Positions 44,455 through 53,322 are shown, counted from the first letter of the stretch. The stretch: 64,000 bases of DNA from Flagellimonas meishanensis (GCF_019880545.1 NZ_JAINVW010000001.1:1116001-1180000), one strand, 5' to 3'. A program made the numbers and translations. The notes: generated from the sequence alone by a model not told the origin.

Positions 44455-45579
44455 TTAGGCTTCGACCCCTCCTTTGGCATTATCTTGCCATTCCTTCAGT
44501 TCGTCCCACTTACCATCTGCGGCCATTTTGGCCTGTTTGGGCCAAGTTGTTGGGTCCAAATGGGCCATTCTTGAACTTGCCTCGGTAAGGATCTCCTTGA
44601 TTTTTTCCGCATCGGCCTTGCTCAACTCAGCATAGGTGCTGATGCCACTATTGCTAAGGGCTTCCGCTGCTTTTGGTCCAATTCCCTCGACCTTTGTAAG
44701 GTCGTCTGCCTGTGCAGCGGCCTTCTTCTCAACTTTTTTCTCTTCCTTGGCCTCGGTCTTTGTCTCTTCCTCCTCAACCACTGGTTCTTCCTTTACAGCT
44801 TTTTCCTCGGCTTTGGTTTCTTTCTCCTCAACTACTTCTTTTTTCTTGGCTTTTGGAGTTTCCTCTTCCTCTTCTTCTTGCTTTTCACTTTTCCTCTCTG
44901 ACAAACCTTCCGCTACGGCACTGGTCACCGAGGCAAGAATAATCTCGATTGATTTTCCTGCATCATCATTGGCTGGAATGGCAAAGTCGATGGGTCTTGG
45001 GTCGGAATTGGTATCGACCATGGCAAAAATGGGAATGTTCAATTTTTGGGCTTCCTTAACGGCAATGTGCTCGCGCATAGTGTCCACAATGAAAATGGCA
45101 CCTGGCAAACGGGTCATGTCGGCTATGGAACCTAAGTTTTTCTCCAACTTGGCACGCAAACGGTCCACTTGCAGTCTTTCTTTTTTAGAAAGGGTGTTGA
45201 AGGTTCCATCTTTCTTCATGCGGTCGATGGATGCCATTTTCTTGACCGCTTTTCGGATAGTGACAAAGTTGGTCAGCATACCACCGGGCCACCTTTCGGT
45301 GATGTAGGGCATGTTTACCTTGGAAACCTTGTCCGCGACAATGTCCTTGGCTTGTTTCTTTGTGGCTACGAAAAGGATTTTTCTGCCTGATGCTGCAATT
45401 TTCTTGAGGGCCTCGTTGGCTTCCTCTAACTTTGCCGCTGTTTTGTAGAGATTGATTACGTGGATTCCATTGCGCTCCATATATATATATGGGGCCATGT
45501 TGGGATTCCACTTTCTTGTTAGGTGACCAAAGTGTACACCTGCTTCCAATAAGTCTTTGACTTCAATTTTGCTTGCCAT
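44455..45579 (-). CDS. rpsB: 30S ribosomal protein S2 with a C-terminal helix-hairpin-helix extension
   Basis: 374 residues against about 230-260 for normal S2. Residues 1-229 are an ordinary S2 core (EAGVHFGHLTRKWNPNM, TERWPGGMLTNF, DTNSDPRPIDFAIPANDDA). Residues 230-291 are a Glu/Lys/Ala-rich linker. Residues 292-332 (LTKVEGIGPKAAEALSNSG then TYAELSKADAEKIKEIL) form a helix-hairpin-helix domain. It is like those fused to L21 in many Bacteroidota and to DNA-repair proteins. Residues 333-374 are a short tail with WPKQAKMAADGKWDEL. The frame is intact, so the fusion is real and not a frameshift. Confidence 0.94.
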   Translation of the reverse strand: MASKIEVKDLLEAGVHFGHLTRKWNPNMAPYIYMERNGIHVINLYKTAAKLEEANEALKKIAASGRKILFVATKKQAKDIVADKVSKVNMPYITERWPGGMLTNFVTIRKAVKKMASIDRMKKDGTFNTLSKKERLQVDRLRAKLEKNLGSIADMTRLPGAIFIVDTMREHIAVKEAQKLNIPIFAMVDTNSDPRPIDFAIPANDDAGKSIEIILASVTSAVAEGLSERKSEKQEEEEEETPKAKKKEVVEEKETKAEEKAVKEEPVVEEEETKTEAKEEKKVEKKAAAQADDLTKVEGIGPKAAEALSNSGISTYAELSKADAEKIKEILTEASSRMAHLDPTTWPKQAKMAADGKWDELKEWQDNAKGGVEA

Positions 45580-45724
45580 TTTTTGTAATTAGTTTACGTT
45601 CCGTTGGAGTAGCAATGGATTGGTGGTCGCACTAGGCTCGCCCTACCCATTTAGATGCTAAACTAAATTCCAAAAAGTCGATTTTTATCCTTTTTGGAAC
45701 AACGACAACTTGGTTAAAATTTAA

Positions 45725-45741
45725 CCCTGAAAAAATCAGGG
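45725..45741 (-). terminator. hairpin after rpsI (minus strand)
   Basis: Arms CCCTGA (45725-45730) and TCAGGG (45736-45741) enclose 5 bases. On the minus strand the hairpin is followed by TTAAATTTT. A second perfect hairpin, TGGTGC/GCACCA with a 3-base loop (45767-45781), sits right after the rpsI stop. Together they probably end or slow the rplM-rpsI transcript before rpsB. The T tract is broken, so termination may be partial. Confidence 0.5.
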
Positions 45742-45786
45742 CTTTCAATGAACTTCTATTTGTATGTGGTGCAAAGCACCAGAATA

Positions 45787-46173
45787 TTAACGCTTGGAGA
45801 ACTGGAATTTCTTACGGGCTTTCTTCTGTCCGAATTTCTTTCTTTCAACCATTCTTGGGTCCCTTGTCAATAAACCTTCTGGTTTAAGGATGTCCCTGTT
45901 CTCTCCATTTATTTCGCACATGGCACGGGATAGTGCCAAACGCACTGCTTCGGCCTGACCTGTAATGCCCCCACCGTACACATTTACCTTAACATCATAG
46001 GCACCTTCATTATCTGTAAGTGAGAAAGGCTGCATTACCTTGTACTGCAAGGTCGCTGTGGTAAAGTATTCTTTTAAATCTCTTTTGTTGACGGTGATAT
46101 TTCCTTTTCCTTCGGAAACATATACCCTGGCAACAGCGGTTTTTCTTCTACCAATTTTATGAACCACTTCCAT
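45787..46173 (-). CDS. rpsI: 30S ribosomal protein S9
   Basis: 128 residues, full length. The family signatures IGRRKTAVARVYV at the start, GGGITGQAEAVRLALSRAM in the middle and the basic end RKKFGQKKARKKFQFSKR are present. The start base overlaps the rplM stop (46173), as in the conserved rplM-rpsI pair. Confidence 0.97.
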   Translation of the reverse strand: MEVVHKIGRRKTAVARVYVSEGKGNITVNKRDLKEYFTTATLQYKVMQPFSLTDNEGAYDVKVNVYGGGITGQAEAVRLALSRAMCEINGENRDILKPEGLLTRDPRMVERKKFGQKKARKKFQFSKR

Positions 46174-46628
46174 TATTTGTAGTCGTTTAGGTTTATAGCT
46201 TTTGGTTTTTGGGCTTCATGGCCATGCTCTTGTCCTGCAAATACTTTTAGGTTTCTAAAAAGCTCGGCGCCCAATTTATTTTTGGGCAACATTCCCTTTA
46301 CGGATGTTTCAACTATGCGCTCGGGATGCTTTTGCAACAATTCGGCAACAGAGGTAGATCTTTGGCCACCTGGATAGCCGGTATATCTCAAATATTCCTT
46401 ATCGTTCCATTTATTGCCGGACAAGGTGATTTTCTCCGCATTGATCACGATGACATTGTCCCCGCAATCCACATGGGGAGTGTAGTTGGTCTTATGTTTT
46501 CCTCTTAGCAACTTGGCCACTTTGGATGCCAATCTTCCCAATGCCTGTCCTTCAGCATCAACCAACAACCATTGCTTGTCAACGGTGGATTTGTTGGCAG
46601 AAATAGTCTTATAACTTAATGTGTCCAC
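46173..46628 (-). CDS. rplM: 50S ribosomal protein L13 (GTG start)
   Basis: 151 residues when started at GTG 46628-46626, giving (M)[19 protein letters not shown], the standard flavobacterial L13 N-terminus. The longer frame back to 46685 would start upstream of the predicted transcript start and is rejected. [34 protein letters not shown] and [16 protein letters not shown] follow in family order. Stop overlaps rpsI by one base. Confidence 0.95.
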   Translation of the reverse strand: MDTLSYKTISANKSTVDKQWLLVDAEGQALGRLASKVAKLLRGKHKTNYTPHVDCGDNVIVINAEKITLSGNKWNDKEYLRYTGYPGGQRSTSVAELLQKHPERIVETSVKGMLPKNKLGAELFRNLKVFAGQEHGHEAQKPKAINLNDYK

Positions 46629-46674
46629 TTCTTGAAAATTATTGTTTTTGAAACCTAATCCGTTAAACGGGCTG

Positions 46675-46705
46675 CAAATGTACAATTATTAGATTGAATT
46701 ACAAA
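46675..46705 (-). promoter_or_regulatory. rplM-rpsI promoter
   Basis: On the minus strand, TTTG (46705-46702) is followed by 19 bases and then TACATTTG (46682-46675), a canonical Bacteroidota -33/-7 promoter. The leader then has a small hairpin CCGT-TTA-ACGG (46660-46670) before the GTG start. It serves as the reference for constitutive promoters here. Confidence 0.85.
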
Positions 46706-46835
46706 CGGTTGATTTGGAATATTTTTTCTTTTTCCGTGCCAAGTGTTGAAGCTCTTCTTCACTGGATGCCTGCCACTTTTCCAACATAATAAATGGAGCG
46801 TTTTACGAAACTGCCAAATAAGCCTGGGAACTACG

Positions 46836-47939
46836 TTATGTTTTTGTGATGATCACCTTCAAGGCTTCCACCAAGGCCATATTGGCCTCTTGATCCCCAA
46901 TGGTGATCCGAACTTTGCCGGGAGCACCAAATTGGGAAACCGGTCGCACCATGATGCCTTCCTCCATCATTTTGTTCGTGAATTCCATCTCTGGCAACGG
47001 CGGGTCAATAATGAAAAAGTTGGCTTGGGTGGGCCAGTAGATCATGTTGAGTTTTTTAAATTCCTTTTCAAGATAGGCACGTCCCTCGTGTACCGTTTTG
47101 ACGGTCTCCGCCACAAATTCATGGTCGTTGAGCGCCCCAATTCCAGCTTCTATCGAGGTCAAAGGCAATAAAAATGGTTTGTGGATCAGTCGGATGTAAT
47201 TAGCTATGGTTGCAGTGGTATAGCAATATCCGATGCGCTGGCCGGCCAGTCCATACGTTTTGGAAAAGCTGTTCAAACCGATGATATTGTGTCCCTGTTG
47301 GACATAAGGAAGCGCGGTAACATAATCCCTGGCATCTGCAAAATGGCGATAGACCTCATCAAAGACCACCACTATGTTTTTTGGAATTTTGAAGAGGAAA
47401 TCTTCCAAAATTGGTTTGGGAATATAAGTTCCCGTAGGGTTGTTGGGACTTGTCAAAAAAATGATTTTGGTCCTGGCGGTTATTGCGTCAAGGATACCAT
47501 TTACATCCAAATCGTAATTCGGGGCCATCAAGGGAACATCAATTTGTCTGGCCCCATACCATCTTGAGAAAACGGAATAGGGCAGAAAACAGGGATTGGA
47601 GTAGATCACTTCATCTCCTTCATTAATAAAGGCCCTCAAAATCATATCAATCACCTCCGAGCCACTGTTTCCAGTCAAAAATTGGTCTGCGGCCAACTTT
47701 CCCTCAAAGTCTTGGACCAAAGCTTCCCGTAGCCTTATGTCCGTTTGGTCGGGATAAAGGTCAATCTGGTCCAAAACCGACTTAATAGCTCGTATTGCCT
47801 TGGGGGATGGACCCAATGGATTTTCATTGGAAGAAAGTTTATAGATTTTTTTCAGAGAAGGAGGGATGTTCTTGCCTCCCTTATAAACTTCTTTTGGTTC
47901 CAGATGGGATTTAAAAATGGATTCTATTCCTTTTTCCAT
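46836..47939 (-). CDS. class I/II PLP aminotransferase (HisC-like) in the tyrosine cluster
   Basis: 367 residues. PLP-binding lysine K227 in LNSFSKTYGLAGQRIGY, D194 in VFDEVYRHF and TSPNNPTGT at 163-171 are diagnostic of the fold type I, HisC-like group. It is annotated by similarity as histidinol-phosphate aminotransferase, but no his genes are nearby. It lies 2 bases after a flavin-reductase-like gene that overlaps fahA, so tyrosine or phenylalanine transamination to hydroxyphenylpyruvate is a better guess. An N-terminal GGKNIPPSLKKIYKLSSNENPLG region fits aromatic aminotransferases too. Confidence 0.85.
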   Translation of the reverse strand: MEKGIESIFKSHLEPKEVYKGGKNIPPSLKKIYKLSSNENPLGPSPKAIRAIKSVLDQIDLYPDQTDIRLREALVQDFEGKLAADQFLTGNSGSEVIDMILRAFINEGDEVIYSNPCFLPYSVFSRWYGARQIDVPLMAPNYDLDVNGILDAITARTKIIFLTSPNNPTGTYIPKPILEDFLFKIPKNIVVVFDEVYRHFADARDYVTALPYVQQGHNIIGLNSFSKTYGLAGQRIGYCYTTATIANYIRLIHKPFLLPLTSIEAGIGALNDHEFVAETVKTVHEGRAYLEKEFKKLNMIYWPTQANFFIIDPPLPEMEFTNKMMEEGIMVRPVSQFGAPGKVRITIGDQEANMALVEALKVIITKT

Positions 47940-47941
47940 GA

Positions 47942-48811
47942 TCAGAGGGTTTCGGCGTGCATCAACAGGGCCATTGCCTGCTCTGTGTTTCCTTTTTCCA
48001 AAATTTGCTGTGCCATTTTATGCATTTCCGATTTGGATGTGGCCTTCAAATCCAAACTTTTGAGGGTTTCAATGACTTCTTCCTTGGAAGGCAACCGTTC
48101 CAAATTGCCCAATCGACCCAGATTGTTGCCCGTGAGCACCCCACTTTGACGGATACCCTCAGGAAGCGCATCCACACCAATTCCCTTGGTCCTAATGGGT
48201 TTGGGAATTTCAAAAAGGGCACTGTTGTTGGCACGGACATACCAGCTGCCGCCCATGCGCCCCACCAAGTCCAGTTTTTCGGTATCCAAAATACCCTCTG
48301 TTACATAAGCTTCGTTGATGTGAATGAGTTTTACTCTGGCGAGGATAAGGTTCCCTGCTCCGGGAGTTTGGCCAAGCTCAATGACCTGTTCCACGTCACA
48401 TTCAAAGGAGACAGGAGCTTCGCCCACTCTGGGCGGTTTCACCGTTTCGCTGGGGACTTGTGTAAATCCAGCTTTTACAAATTCATTTACCCCTTTATCA
48501 TATGCAGTACTGGAAAGTGACATTTGCTCCACCATATCATGATTGACGATGTTAATGACCACCTCAGGAACTTCTTTCACATTTTGATGGGAGTGTTTGG
48601 TTGTATTGTCGCGGCCACTTCGGGAAGGCGAGAAGATCATCACTGGCGGATTGGAACTGAATACATTGAAAAAGCTGAAGGGACTCAGGTTCACGTTTCC
48701 ATCTTTGTCCACGGTGCTTGCAAAGCAAATAGGTCGTGGTGCGACTGCTGTCAACAATATATTGTGAAGGTCTGGCTGGGAAATTTGACTGGGATCTATG
48801 GTTTTTATCAT
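47942..48811 (-). CDS. flavin reductase-like (FMN-binding split barrel) protein
   Basis: 289 residues. Residues about 15-190 form the flavin reductase-like domain (AVAPRPICFASTVDKDGNVNLSPFSFFNVFS is the start of its flavin site, then PPVMIFSPSRSGRDNTTKH). Residues about 200-289 are a helical extension with LPSKEEVIETLKSLDLKA. The gene overlaps fahA by 4 bases and precedes the aminotransferase, so it belongs to the tyrosine operon. No such step is part of the known homogentisate route, and its substrate is unknown. Confidence 0.82.
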   Translation of the reverse strand: MIKTIDPSQISQPDLHNILLTAVAPRPICFASTVDKDGNVNLSPFSFFNVFSSNPPVMIFSPSRSGRDNTTKHSHQNVKEVPEVVINIVNHDMVEQMSLSSTAYDKGVNEFVKAGFTQVPSETVKPPRVGEAPVSFECDVEQVIELGQTPGAGNLILARVKLIHINEAYVTEGILDTEKLDLVGRMGGSWYVRANNSALFEIPKPIRTKGIGVDALPEGIRQSGVLTGNNLGRLGNLERLPSKEEVIETLKSLDLKATSKSEMHKMAQQILEKGNTEQAMALLMHAETL

Positions 48812-50028
48812 TTTGCTGGGAGCACTTTTGTTGATACTTCACCAAAACCTACCCGGATACCACCTTTTTCTCCATATCCCCGCATGGTTACCGTATCGCC
48901 ATCATTAATGAACTTACGCTCTGTTCCATCCTTCAATTTTAGGGGTTTTGTGCCCATCCAAGCCAGTTCCAACATGGAACCATAGCTGTTTTCATCCTTG
49001 CCCGAAATGGTTCCGGAGGCCATCATATCGCCCACGTGCACATTGCATCCATTCACGGTGTGATGGGCCAATTGCTGGACCATGTTCCAGTACATGTGTT
49101 TGAAGTTGCTATGGCACACCGTGGTTTCTTCACCATTTTCCGGTGTGATGCCAACTTCCAGATTGATGTCATAGTTTTTCTCCCCCGAATAGGCCAAGTA
49201 GGGCAGTACCATGGGCTCCTGTTTTGGACCTGGCATGCGAAACGGTTCCAGAGCCTCCAATGTGACTATCCAAGGAGAGATGGAAGAAGCAAAATTCTTG
49301 GCCAAAAATGGTCCCAGTGGCACATATTCCCATTTTTGGATGTCCCGTGCCGACCAATCATTGAACAATACCAGGCCAAAAATGTAGTTCTCCGCTTCAT
49401 TGGTTGAAATGGTCTCTCCCATTTTTGTGTCTTTGCCGACCACAAAACCCATTTCCAGTTCAAAATCCAGCCGTTGCGACGGTCCAAACACAGGGGTAGT
49501 GCTATCCTTGGGCAGGGTTTGCCCATTTGGGCGGTGTATGGCCTGCCCGCTTACAATAATGGAGCTGGCCCTTCCGTGATACCCTACGGGTATATGTTTC
49601 CAGTTGGGCAACAAGGCATTTTCTGGATTGCGGAACATTTTCCCCACGTTGGTCGCATGCTCAATACTGGAATAAAAGTCGGTATAGTCGCCCACATGAA
49701 TGGGCATGTGCATCTGTGCCTCGGATTGCTTTACGAACAACTCCGGATTTCCAGCCAAAATGGAATTATCATCCTGTAACCAAGCCTGAATGTCGGTCCT
49801 CACCTTGGATGTGATGTTTTTTCCCAATGAGATGAAATCATTGAGGTGTTTCTGTTCCAGAACGGCGGTGTTGAAATTGAACACATCCAGTTCTGCCAAA
49901 GCGGCCAAGTCCAGAATATGCTCTCCAATGGCCACACCGGCACGTGGGCTTCTGTCTTTGGTTGAAAATATCCCAAAAGGAATGTTATGTATGGAAAAGT
50001 CTGAGTTTTTGGGTATGCTTACGATCAT
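48808..50028 (-). CDS. fahA: fumarylacetoacetase
   Basis: 406 residues, full FAH length. N-terminal SH3-like domain (FGIFSTKDRSPRAGVAIGEHILDL), then the metal-binding catalytic domain with DFYSSIEHATNVGKMFR, PVGYHGRASSI, ELEMGFVVGK and NDWSARDIQKWEYVPLGPF. It splits fumarylacetoacetate to fumarate and acetoacetate, the last step of tyrosine breakdown. It is the first gene of a fahA - flavin reductase - aminotransferase transcript. The gap upstream (92 bases) is AT-rich with small repeats. Confidence 0.95.
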   Translation of the reverse strand: MIVSIPKNSDFSIHNIPFGIFSTKDRSPRAGVAIGEHILDLAALAELDVFNFNTAVLEQKHLNDFISLGKNITSKVRTDIQAWLQDDNSILAGNPELFVKQSEAQMHMPIHVGDYTDFYSSIEHATNVGKMFRNPENALLPNWKHIPVGYHGRASSIIVSGQAIHRPNGQTLPKDSTTPVFGPSQRLDFELEMGFVVGKDTKMGETISTNEAENYIFGLVLFNDWSARDIQKWEYVPLGPFLAKNFASSISPWIVTLEALEPFRMPGPKQEPMVLPYLAYSGEKNYDINLEVGITPENGEETTVCHSNFKHMYWNMVQQLAHHTVNGCNVHVGDMMASGTISGKDENSYGSMLELAWMGTKPLKLKDGTERKFINDGDTVTMRGYGEKGGIRVGFGEVSTKVLPAK

Positions 50029-50120
50029 TTATTATTTAAATATTAGATATGGGAAGTTAGATGTTGGATAAGATGAATTCAGTATTTCTTATATCGAAAG
50101 TCCAACGTTTAACCACTTTG

Positions 50121-51278
50121 CTATTCCAACCAAGATTTATAGTACTTGCCATCATCAATCTTGAGGGCATTTTCTGTAATCTGCAGGGGTTTGAAGGTAT
50201 CGATCATCACCGCTAGCTCTTCGGTATTTTTTTTGCCAATACTACCTTCGTAGGTGCCCGGATGTGGTCCATGTGGAATCCCGGCGGGGTGCAGCGAGAT
50301 GTAACCCGGTCCAATTCCCGTGCGGCTCATGAAATCCCCATCCACATAATATAAGACTTCATCAGAATCGATATTGGAATGGTTGTAGGGAGCTGGAATG
50401 GCCTTGGGGTGATAGTCATAAAGCCTAGGGCAGAACGAACAGATCACAAAAGCTCCGGTCTCAAAGGTTTGATGCACTGGAGGCGGTTGGTGAACGCGTC
50501 CGGTGATGGGTTCAAAATTATGGATTGAAAATCCGTAGGGGTAGTTATAACCGTCCCAGCCGACCACATCGAAAGGATGTGTAGCATAGACCAAACTGTG
50601 AAGCATACCCTGCTTTTTGATTTTCATCATGAACGCTCCAGTTTCATCATGGGCTTTTAGATCTTGCGGCAATTTATAGTCCCGCTCGCAAAAAGGGGAA
50701 TGTTCCAAAAGCTGTCCGAACCAATTCCGATATCGTTTGGGTGTATAAATGGGATGGAATGACTCCGCATACAATATGCGATTTTCCTCCGTGTCAAACT
50801 CAATTTGATAGATCATGCCCCGCGGAATGATTAGGTAATCGCCATATTCAAAAGGGATATCCCCCAAAAAGGTTTTTAACCTTCCTGAACCCTTATGGAT
50901 AAAGAGCATCTCATCCGCATCGGCATTTTTATAGAAATAATCCGTTAGTGATTTTTTAGGCGCGGCCAATCCAATATGCACATCGTTGTTCACCAAAAGA
51001 GGTTCTCTTGCTTCCAGAAAGTCATCTTTCGGCTGCACATCGAATCCGATCAACTTACGTGAAGTGATATTCCTTTGCACCGCAATTTTTGGAGTCATGT
51101 CCAAGGGCTTGCCAATTTCCCTCACCTGGGTGGGACGGTGGATATGATAGAGCAGGGACGACATGCCATCGAAACCGATTGTGCCGAACAACTGCTCATA
51201 ATAAAGCCCTCCGTCTGATTTTTCAAACTGGGTGTGCCGTTTTTGTGGAATTTTTCCAAGCTTATGGTAAATCGGCAT
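50121..51278 (-). CDS. hmgA: homogentisate 1,2-dioxygenase
   Basis: 385 residues. The iron ligands lie in the cupin-type C-terminal half, IPHGPHPGTYEGS (H, H, E). Earlier segments HKGSGRLKTFLGDIPFEYGDYLIIPRG and HPFDVVGWDGYNYP are typical. It opens the homogentisate ring to maleylacetoacetate with O2. The usual next enzyme, maleylacetoacetate isomerase, is not in this window. It lies between hppD and fahA. Confidence 0.94.
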   Translation of the reverse strand: MPIYHKLGKIPQKRHTQFEKSDGGLYYEQLFGTIGFDGMSSLLYHIHRPTQVREIGKPLDMTPKIAVQRNITSRKLIGFDVQPKDDFLEAREPLLVNNDVHIGLAAPKKSLTDYFYKNADADEMLFIHKGSGRLKTFLGDIPFEYGDYLIIPRGMIYQIEFDTEENRILYAESFHPIYTPKRYRNWFGQLLEHSPFCERDYKLPQDLKAHDETGAFMMKIKKQGMLHSLVYATHPFDVVGWDGYNYPYGFSIHNFEPITGRVHQPPPVHQTFETGAFVICSFCPRLYDYHPKAIPAPYNHSNIDSDEVLYYVDGDFMSRTGIGPGYISLHPAGIPHGPHPGTYEGSIGKKNTEELAVMIDTFKPLQITENALKIDDGKYYKSWLE

Positions 51279-51387
51279 AGTCTAAATTTTGAAATTTAAA
51301 TTCAAGTTACAAGTTCAAGTGGCAAGCAAAAAGCTCAAATAGGGATTCACCTTTGGTTTTAAAGCTTGCACTTGCACTTGTATTCTA

Positions 51388-52524
51388 TCAATGAAGCGTT
51401 CCGCGCAACTCCTGTTCACGCTCTATAGCTTCAAACAATGCCTTAAAGTTACCTTTTCCGAACGATTGTGCCCCTTTTCTTTGTATGATTTCGAAAAACA
51501 TGGTGGGTCTTGGTTCCACGGGTTTGGTAAAAATCTGCAACAGATAGCCTTCATCATCCCTATCTACAAGAATTCCAAGTTCTTTTAATGGGGCAATGTC
51601 CTCATCAATCTTGCCAACGCGATCCTTTACGGCATCGTAATAGGTCTCTGGAACCCTTAGGAATTCCACGCCACGGCTCTTTAGATCGCGTACGGTCTTG
51701 ATGATGTCGTCCGTGGCCACGGCCACGTGTTGCACCCCTTCACCTTCGTAAAAATCAAGGTATTCCTCTACCTGGGATTTCTTTTTCCCCTCTGCGGGCT
51801 CGTTGATGGGAAACTTGATGCGACCGTTTCCATTGCTCATCACCTTGCTCATCAATGCGGTATATTCTGTGGAAATGTCATTGTCATCAAAAGAAAGGAT
51901 GTTTTTGAATCCCAATACGTTCTCATAGAATCCGACCCAATGGTCCATCTTGTTCCATCCTACGTTGCCCACCATGTGGTCCACGAATTTAAGACCGGTT
52001 GGTGCTGGATTGTAATCTGGGGTTTCCCATTTTTTAAAGCCTGGCAGAAAAATACCGTTGTAATCCTTTCGCTCCACAAAAATATGGACCGTTTCACCGT
52101 AGGTATAGATTCCGGAACGCACCACTTTGCCAGTGCCATCTTCCTCAACAATGGGTTCCATGTACGACTTGGCTCTTTTGGCCATAGCCGTTTCGTAGGC
52201 ATAGGTGGCATCATCTACCCAAAGGGCTACCACTTTTACGCCGTCACCATGCTTATCTATATGCTTGCCAATCTCCGTTCCGCTTTTTAAAGGGGAGGTC
52301 AGTACAAGACGAATCTTATCCTGCGCCACCACATAGCTTTCACGGTCTTTCAACCCCGTTTCCAATCCGGCGTAGGCCAACGATTGAAAACCAAAAGCGG
52401 TTTTATAGAAGTGAGCAGCCTGCTTGGAGTTGCCCACATAGAGTTCCACGTAGTCGGTGCCATTGATGGGCATAAAATCCTGCAACTTGCTGTTTGTTGC
52501 ATTGGGCAGGGTAGAAGTTTCCAT
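51388..52524 (-). CDS. hppD: 4-hydroxyphenylpyruvate dioxygenase
   Basis: 378 residues with two VOC domains (about 15-170 and 180-365). Iron ligands fit VDHMVGNV (H), GVQHVAVATDDI (H) and MFFEIIQRKG (E). The product is homogentisate. It is the first gene of the tyrosine set, facing a MarR regulator across a 188-base gap that holds strong palindromes. Confidence 0.95.
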   Translation of the reverse strand: METSTLPNATNSKLQDFMPINGTDYVELYVGNSKQAAHFYKTAFGFQSLAYAGLETGLKDRESYVVAQDKIRLVLTSPLKSGTEIGKHIDKHGDGVKVVALWVDDATYAYETAMAKRAKSYMEPIVEEDGTGKVVRSGIYTYGETVHIFVERKDYNGIFLPGFKKWETPDYNPAPTGLKFVDHMVGNVGWNKMDHWVGFYENVLGFKNILSFDDNDISTEYTALMSKVMSNGNGRIKFPINEPAEGKKKSQVEEYLDFYEGEGVQHVAVATDDIIKTVRDLKSRGVEFLRVPETYYDAVKDRVGKIDEDIAPLKELGILVDRDDEGYLLQIFTKPVEPRPTMFFEIIQRKGAQSFGKGNFKALFEAIEREQELRGTLH

Positions 52525-52539
52525 AAATTATATTTTTTT

Positions 52540-52605
52540 AATCCAATGATTATTGTTGTTAATGCAACAAAAATAATTATTTTTGGATTACGAAAGCGTT
52601 TTCGT
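52540..52605. promoter_or_regulatory. palindromic operator region between hppD and the MarR gene
   Basis: Two dyads are visible. An AT-rich one centred at 52563 pairs TTGTT (52556-52560) with AACAA (52666 minus 100, i.e. 52566-52570) and, with one mismatch, extends outward through TATT/AATA. Outer AATCCAA (52540-52546) and TTGGATT (52583-52589) mirror each other around nearly the same centre. A second dyad, ACGAAA-gcgt-TTTCGT, spans 52590-52605. MarR regulators usually bind such AT-rich palindromes in divergent gaps. Confidence 0.6.
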
Positions 52606-52712
52606 GATTAAAATTTTGGTTAAAAAAAGAGGTTGTTTCAATATGGACGCAGCGATAGGAAAATTTGAGGCTGGGATCTGCCACATTCATTCGAAATGAT
52701 CAAAAACAGAAT

Positions 52713-53159
52713 ATGCTAAGTCAAATTGATGAAATACAGGGAATAGGCCTGCATTTGGACCTGGTGCTTCGGAAAGTCCAGGATGCCTATCTGCGCAAGT
52801 TTGATGAGGTAGGTGTGGACATGACCATTGAACAGTGGGTGATTCTGCACCGGATTTACGAATTAGGGGAAGAAGCAAGCCAACGTGACATTGTACGAAG
52901 CAATTTTCGAAATCGTGCCACCACGTCAAGGGTTATCGGGGGACTGGAACGTAAGGGTTGGATCAACAAAACCCGTTTTAATGGCGACCAAAAAAGATTC
53001 AAATTGGAGTTGACCCCGGAGGGCCGAGAGGTAATCGATGCAGTATTGCCCCATGCCGTGCGACTTCGCAAACAGGCCATTGCAAATCTGGATGTAAGCG
53101 AATTTGAGACCTTTTTAAAGGTTTTGGACCTCATTGGTGACAATTATAGTGTTGGGTAG
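52713..53159 (+). CDS. MarR family transcriptional regulator
   Basis: 148 residues from ATG 52713 (MLSQIDEIQGIGLHL). The longer frame from 52665 lacks family support. Winged helix: EQWVILHRIYELGEEASQRD, then the recognition helix NRATTSRVIGGLERKGWI and the wing RFNGDQKRFKLELTPEGREV. A C-terminal dimerisation helix ends the protein. Divergent position next to hppD suggests control of tyrosine catabolism with an aromatic acid ligand. Confidence 0.88.
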   Translation: MLSQIDEIQGIGLHLDLVLRKVQDAYLRKFDEVGVDMTIEQWVILHRIYELGEEASQRDIVRSNFRNRATTSRVIGGLERKGWINKTRFNGDQKRFKLELTPEGREVIDAVLPHAVRLRKQAIANLDVSEFETFLKVLDLIGDNYSVG

Positions 53160-53227
53160 TGACCGTACCAGCTAATTTCCTTCCTGTTGTTACCTTTTAT
53201 CCCAAAGAACTGTTAAAAAAACCCTTC

Positions 53228-53295
53228 AAGGTTAAAATAGCATAGAAAATGGCAAATACAGTCATTTTCGGACCCTGGAACAAGTCGGAATTTTG
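53228..53295 (+). promoter_or_regulatory. promoter with conserved upstream box for the short WQT protein
   Basis: The box AAGGTTAAAATAGCATAG (53228-53245, continuing AAAATGG) is nearly identical to that at 54402. GAATTTTG (53288-53295) is a 7/8 match to TAnnTTTG and begins 43 bases after the box end, the same distance as in the other copy. Confidence 0.62.
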
Positions 53296-53322
53296 TTATT
53301 CATTTATCAAAAAAGTGAAAAT

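Noticed and set aside
45670..45697. CCAAAAAG/CTTTTTGG inverted repeat as a rpsB leader or S2 autoregulatory site
   Set aside because: A/T-only pairs with a 12-base loop form by chance in AT-rich gaps; no match to a known S2 leader was evident to me.
46629..46685. 19-codon extension of rplM
   Set aside because: It lies across the predicted -7 element and transcript start; GTG at 46628 gives the family N-terminus.
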